The notes beneath the pieces are model-generated. The model saw only the letters and a program-made list of their open reading frames with translations, did not search any database and was not told the DNA's origin. 64,000 nt of DNA from Bog-473 sp963741995. GTDB lineage: Bacteria > Actinomycetota > Acidimicrobiia > Acidimicrobiales > RAAP-2. Positions 60,687 through 64,000 of the stretch are shown one piece after another; position 1 is the stretch's first letter; each line of letters starts with the position of its first letter. The DNA lies in the NCBI GenBank assembly GCA_963741995.1, contig CAVUKI010000001.1, forward strand, positions 186,001-250,000. Direction: 5' to 3'. The translations under genes were made by a program, and so were the position numbers.

Positions 60687-61643
60687 ATGAAGGCGGCCTC
60701 GGCGTCATTGTTCGCGTGCCTTCTGGCGCTGTGTCCTCCGGGCGGCGCAGGGGCGGCTCGTGCGTCCGTGCCGCAGCTCACCGTTGCCCAGGCGCAACAT
60801 GTGTTGAACACGACGTGGCCCAAATTCGATCTTGCCTTCACACAGGGTCAGCTCTCCACGGTGGCGGAATACTCGACCGCCGACGTGCTGGAGGCGGTGT
60901 CCGGATCGACAGGCTGCGGCTGCACCTGGTCGACCCCGCACTCGCAAACGCTGTTCAGCATTCCCGTTCAGCACAACTACCCGCTGTCATTTTTCGCTCA
61001 GATCGCGACTCCCGCACCACCTCATTCGATCTATTTGCCCTTTCTCACGATGGCCGTGTTCACGAAGCAGCAGTCGAAGAGTCCGTGGATCGTGGCGTAC
61101 CTCATCCGCACGGCGGGAGACATGAGGGAATTGACTTCTTCGATCGTTCGCGCCGCTCCGCCTGCGACGTACCCGATTACCGAAGTCGGGTCACAGCTCG
61201 CGCAGTTCTTCACCGCCATGGTGACAACGGGAGTCCCACCGGCCAATGGCAATTGGCCGCTGACAGGTTCGACCGCACAGGAAGTGCAGGGCTACCTCAG
61301 CATCAAGGCATCGATTCAGCAGATGGGTGATCAGCAGCAGACCGGCTTCAGCCCTGTGGACAACAGCGTGGCGTTCGCGTATCCGAACGGCGACATCATG
61401 TGCGGCAGTTACCGATCTGTCTCGATTGTCACGACGCCGCCGCATGCACCCGTGGTGCAACCACTCGACCGCTCCGCCTGGGGAGGGTTTCTCCCACCAG
61501 GTTCGTACACGTCGCTGACGAAGACCGGCATGCACCTCTACTGCTTCACCGTCAACACCGTCGCCAGTCCGACGACCGACGAGACGAATCCGATTACCTT
61601 CTTCGGCTCCGTCTACAGCGTGACGGGAACGCCGGCGCCCTGA
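60687..61643 (+). CDS. Secreted protein of unknown function
   Basis: Exported protein of 318 residues; ATG at 60687 opens with a signal peptide (KAASASLFACLLALCPPGG, cleavage probably at GAGAARA). No known domain seen. The mature part has a CGCTW Cys pair (about 75) and a CGSY and LYCF segment (about 230 and 290), which could form disulphides. There is no catalytic triad. Upstream starts at 60657 or 60684 would lengthen the N-terminus. The KOW gene at 61673 is convergent. No function is assigned. Confidence 0.65.
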   Translation: MKAASASLFACLLALCPPGGAGAARASVPQLTVAQAQHVLNTTWPKFDLAFTQGQLSTVAEYSTADVLEAVSGSTGCGCTWSTPHSQTLFSIPVQHNYPLSFFAQIATPAPPHSIYLPFLTMAVFTKQQSKSPWIVAYLIRTAGDMRELTSSIVRAAPPATYPITEVGSQLAQFFTAMVTTGVPPANGNWPLTGSTAQEVQGYLSIKASIQQMGDQQQTGFSPVDNSVAFAYPNGDIMCGSYRSVSIVTTPPHAPVVQPLDRSAWGGFLPPGSYTSLTKTGMHLYCFTVNTVASPTTDETNPITFFGSVYSVTGTPAP

Positions 61644-61672
61644 CGACGCCCCTCTTTTTTTGGCAGGACGCA

Positions 61673-61855
61673 TCACGTCGATCCGGGCGGTTCGGTGAGG
61701 TCAGCGAGAGGGATCCGCACGGGGGCGTCCCGGGCGAACACGTCGACCGTCAACGTGGCAACGTCCCCATCGATCTCTGCGATCGTCCCGACCTTGCCCT
61801 CAAACGGCCCGCTCGTGATGATCGCCTGGTCTCCCTGGTGCAGCGGCTCTGGCAT
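61673..61855 (-). CDS. Stand-alone KOW-domain mini-protein
   Basis: Protein of 60 residues, ATG at 61855; the surrounding open frame extends upstream but does not look coding there. The product is only a NusG/KOW-type domain: HQGDQAIITSGPFEGKVGTI, then EIDGDVATLTVDVFARDAPVRI. This matches the C-terminal KOW domain of NusG (GPF-x-G-x2-G; F-x-R-x2-PV). A single KOW domain without the NGN part is unusual and suggests a small RNA polymerase- or ribosome-binding protein. The gene sits alone between two secreted-protein genes. Confidence 0.7.
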   Translation of the reverse strand: MPEPLHQGDQAIITSGPFEGKVGTIAEIDGDVATLTVDVFARDAPVRIPLADLTEPPGST

Positions 61856-61949
61856 CTGCCCATTCTGCGTCGGCCGGCCACGCCGGCCGGGACACGGGCC
61901 AAGCCTTGTGGCACCATGACGTCTCGATCGGGGAGGGAGGAATGCGGGG

Positions 61950-63290
61950 ATGCGTGGAGCAGCCTTCCTAGGCGCCGTCGCCTGTGGTCTTCTGCTGTCC
62001 ACCGCCGTCGTTGCGGCTCCGCCGGCAATGGCGTCCGCGTCCTCCGGCTCGACACTCGTGTCGACCACGACGATGACCTTCGTCGACACCTCGCGGCCCA
62101 CTCCGGCGTGGGGCACCATGCCGGCGCAGCCCTCTCGGACACTGATCACGAGCATCTGGTACCCGGCGAAGTCGGGATCGGCCAAGTCCGGCCAGGGCCC
62201 GTACCCACTGATCGTCTTCGCCCACGGCCTGGGCGGGTCACCGCAGGACTACCGGACGCTCCTGACGGCATGGGCCGCCGCGGGTTACGTGGTGGCTGCC
62301 CCTCTCTTCCCGCTGTCGAGCAGTGAGACGCCGGGCGGGGCCGACGGCGGGGACATCGGCAACCAGCCCGGTGACATGAGCGTCGTCATCGGCCAGATGC
62401 TCGAGGCCTCCAACACCCCGAACGGCCCTCTGTCGGGCCTCATCGAACCCGACGAAGTTGGCGCCGCCGGACATTCCAACGGTGCGATCACCACGCTGGG
62501 CCTGGTGGCCAACACCTGTTGTCGCGACACCCGCGTCAAGGCGGCGGTCGTCATGGCCGGTACGACGGAGGGTTTGGGGCGTGGTCAGTACGAGCTGCCC
62601 GAGGCGCCGCCACTTCTCGTCGTCCAGGATCTCCACGACGGGCTCATTCCCTACGGTGATGCTGTCGCCGTCTTCAACCAGGCACGCGGACCGAAGGCTC
62701 TCCTCGCGCTGAGCTGGGATCCCCGCTCCGACAGCACGGGTTCGACCGCCCACATGGCCTCCTCGGGGGTGGTCGGGCCGACGTCGACTGCGGTCATTGG
62801 GTCGACGACGGCATTCTTCAATGCCTATCTCAAGCACGAGCACGGAGCGCTGCAGGAGGTCGCGGCCGACGGTCGCTCCTCCCAGTCAACCGTGCACACC
62901 GCCTGGGCCCAAGGATCACGTTCCACGCTGCCTGTCCCCAAAGTCGCGGCCGTCCACCTCCACGCCACAGTCGCACCCAACACCGGTCTCCACGATGGCC
63001 AAGCCGTCACTGTTCAATGGAGCGGCTACAGCCCGGGCAAGGTGGTCAACATCCTCGAGTGCTCCACGGTGGAGATATCCACCGCCAGCTCGGCAGGCTG
63101 CAGCTTTGCCAACGCGGCGATTTTGCATCCCGACCCAACCGGATCGGGGTCCGTCGTCCTCCATGTCGCCACGGGCGTGATCGGCAACGGTACGTGTGAC
63201 GCAGCGCACAGTTGCTACGTCGTGGTCAACAACGCCAGCTCGACCGACCCCGCGGGCAGCAAGGTCGTACCTATTCGGTTCGCCTCATGA
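61950..63290 (+). CDS. Secreted alpha/beta hydrolase with neocarzinostatin-like C-terminal domain
   Basis: Exported protein of 446 residues, ATG at 61950. Signal peptide up to about residue 30. The first part has a chlorophyllase/PET-hydrolase-like fold: LIVFAHGLGGSPQDYR (HG oxyanion), nucleophile GHSNGAITT (GxSxG), HDGLIPYGDA (candidate Asp region). The C-terminal ~110 residues are a small beta-sandwich with DGQAVTVQWSGYSPGKVV, ECSTV and DAAHSCYVV, typical of the neocarzinostatin/apoprotein family (PF00960). These apoproteins bind hydrophobic chromophores, so the fusion may bind a hydrophobic ester for hydrolysis. It is an unusual arrangement. Confidence 0.85.
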   Translation: MRGAAFLGAVACGLLLSTAVVAAPPAMASASSGSTLVSTTTMTFVDTSRPTPAWGTMPAQPSRTLITSIWYPAKSGSAKSGQGPYPLIVFAHGLGGSPQDYRTLLTAWAAAGYVVAAPLFPLSSSETPGGADGGDIGNQPGDMSVVIGQMLEASNTPNGPLSGLIEPDEVGAAGHSNGAITTLGLVANTCCRDTRVKAAVVMAGTTEGLGRGQYELPEAPPLLVVQDLHDGLIPYGDAVAVFNQARGPKALLALSWDPRSDSTGSTAHMASSGVVGPTSTAVIGSTTAFFNAYLKHEHGALQEVAADGRSSQSTVHTAWAQGSRSTLPVPKVAAVHLHATVAPNTGLHDGQAVTVQWSGYSPGKVVNILECSTVEISTASSAGCSFANAAILHPDPTGSGSVVLHVATGVIGNGTCDAAHSCYVVVNNASSTDPAGSKVVPIRFAS

Positions 63291-63370
63291 CGTTGACCCT
63301 CTCGATCGTGGACGTCCGAGAGAGGTGACTGTCGCTCTGTGCGACGCGGGCCGAACGAAAGGATGCACGC

Positions 63371-63811
63371 ATGAGTGAGATCGTCCCGACCTTCGACCCG
63401 GCCACGTTCTCCAACGATGCCTACGTCAAACGTGTCGACAAACCATGGGGCTATGAGTTGCACTGGGTTCGCGAGGATGCCCCCTATATGGGAAAGATCT
63501 TGCATATCAATGCCGGAGCGCGTTTGAGCCTGCAGCTTCACGATGAGAAGCAAGAGAGCTGGTTTTTGATGAACGGCCGGGCCAAAGTGCTCTGGGATGA
63601 CAACCACGGCAGCATGGTCGAGACAGAGCTCCAACCAGGACATGGCTACAGCACGGGGGTCGGGCAACGGCACCGTCTGGTCGGGGTCACCGATTGCGAT
63701 GTCGTCGAGGTCTCCACTCCTGAACTCGGCACAACGTGGCGACTCGAAGACGATTCCTCTCGCCCCAACGAGACACCGTCCCAGCGCAAGAAGGAGCGCG
63801 GCGAGAGTTGA
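63371..63811 (+). CDS. Cupin protein, mannose-6-phosphate isomerase-like
   Basis: Cupin of 146 residues, ATG at 63371 after AAAGGATG. It begins KRVDKPWGYELHW, the signature of the type II mannose-6-phosphate isomerase/ManC C-terminal domain, and has HDEKQESWFLMNG (metal-binding His/Glu) and PGHGYSTGVGQRHRLVG (His motif). It is a single small domain, so it may be an isomerase or a binding protein for nucleotide sugars. It stands alone after the hydrolase gene with an 80-base gap. Confidence 0.85.
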   Translation: MSEIVPTFDPATFSNDAYVKRVDKPWGYELHWVREDAPYMGKILHINAGARLSLQLHDEKQESWFLMNGRAKVLWDDNHGSMVETELQPGHGYSTGVGQRHRLVGVTDCDVVEVSTPELGTTWRLEDDSSRPNETPSQRKKERGES

Positions 63812-64000
63812 GCGGCAGGTCGAGGCCCGTCAAGTTCCAGTTCTGTCGGGGTTCTCGAACCACGAAGAGCCTGTTGACAGTACGTGATCAACTGTCCGAG
63901 ACATTCCGAGCGCAGCAGGTGTCCTGGCGCATACCGCCGAAGGCTGAAAGACGGGCGGCGCCGTCTCCCTCACTACGATTTTGGACATGGGCGAAGCCAA
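63812..64000. other. Intergenic tail after the cupin gene
   Basis: The 189 bases hold no open frame of note. An ATG at 63987 (plus strand) after CACTACGATTTTGGAC may begin a gene that runs past the window, but only four codons are visible, so no call is made. No hairpin with a T run was seen. Confidence 0.4.

Noticed and set aside
61644..61672. Possible Rho-independent terminator with a T run after 61655
   Set aside because: The T stretch is present, but the stem before it is only about 4 base pairs with a large loop, too weak to call.
63987..64000. Start of a further gene at the right edge
   Set aside because: Only four codons are visible, so no product can be supported.
1..64000. tRNA, rRNA, insertion sequences and phage genes
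   Set aside because: No cloverleaf, rRNA-like stretch, transposase or integrase motif was found in the intergenic sequence or reading frames.

Overview
This is 64 kb of high-GC DNA, densely packed with genes and rich in GTG starts. It looks like a chromosomal segment of a catabolically versatile actinobacterium. The many P450, acyl-CoA dehydrogenase, FadD, SDR and CaiB genes and the TetR regulators fit that, and an acidimicrobial or nocardioform relative is my guess, with no marker gene to fix the taxon. I saw no tRNA, rRNA, CRISPR array, transposase or phage gene. Many neighbouring genes share ATGA, GTGA or TGATG stop/start overlaps, so operon limits are fairly easy to read.

Region 1 (1-11.5 kb) is an amine or amino-acid nitrogen module. 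A leftward operon holds a flavin-nucleotide-binding protein, GlxB, GlxC and GlxD (the three split glutamate synthase domains), a 53-codon ORF coupled at both ends, a DAO-type FAD oxidase, an XRE-cupin regulator and a glutamine-synthetase-like ligase. A rightward operon opposite it holds a second glutamine-synthetase-like ligase, an APC permease, a Usp-like protein and an ABM/zinc-ribbon protein. The set resembles the gamma-glutamylmethylamide / N-methylglutamate route, with one oxidase subunit where that route uses four. GlxB and GlxC each carry one single-base frameshift.

Region 2 (11.5-17 kb) holds a BASS-type transporter, a lipoprotein solute-binding protein, a GH63-like glycosidase and an unusual alpha/beta hydrolase.

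Region 3 (17-60.5 kb) is a long catabolic island for a hydrophobic cyclic or branched carboxylic compound, possibly a steroid or terpenoid. It has four acyl-CoA ligases or CoA transferases acting on acids at the gene level (three AMP-forming ligases and two CaiB-type transferases), four acyl-CoA dehydrogenases (two as an adjacent pair), a hydratase, an Ltp2-like thiolase with its DUF35 partner, a CitE-like lyase, three P450s, a Baeyer-Villiger monooxygenase, a Rieske oxygenase, two luciferase-like monooxygenases (one frameshifted), five SDRs, an amidohydrolase, a cyclase, two carboxymuconolactone-decarboxylase-like proteins and an alpha-beta-fused 2-oxo acid dehydrogenase E1. Two TetR and one GntR regulator are present. 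A repeated TGTACCGACC operator candidate sits in three divergent or head promoters (about 20.87, 26.33 and 29.22 kb), with a weaker copy near 43.13 kb. A separate pair of TGCTNAGCA boxes lies between a P450 and a TetR gene near 40.3 kb.

Region 4 (60.5-64 kb) holds a secreted protein of unknown function, a stand-alone 60-residue KOW protein, a secreted alpha/beta hydrolase with a neocarzinostatin-like C-terminal domain, and a cupin.

The substrates of regions 1 and 3 are inferred from gene content only. The three single-base frameshifts (near 5238, 6085 and 57788) may be sequencing errors or real mutations.
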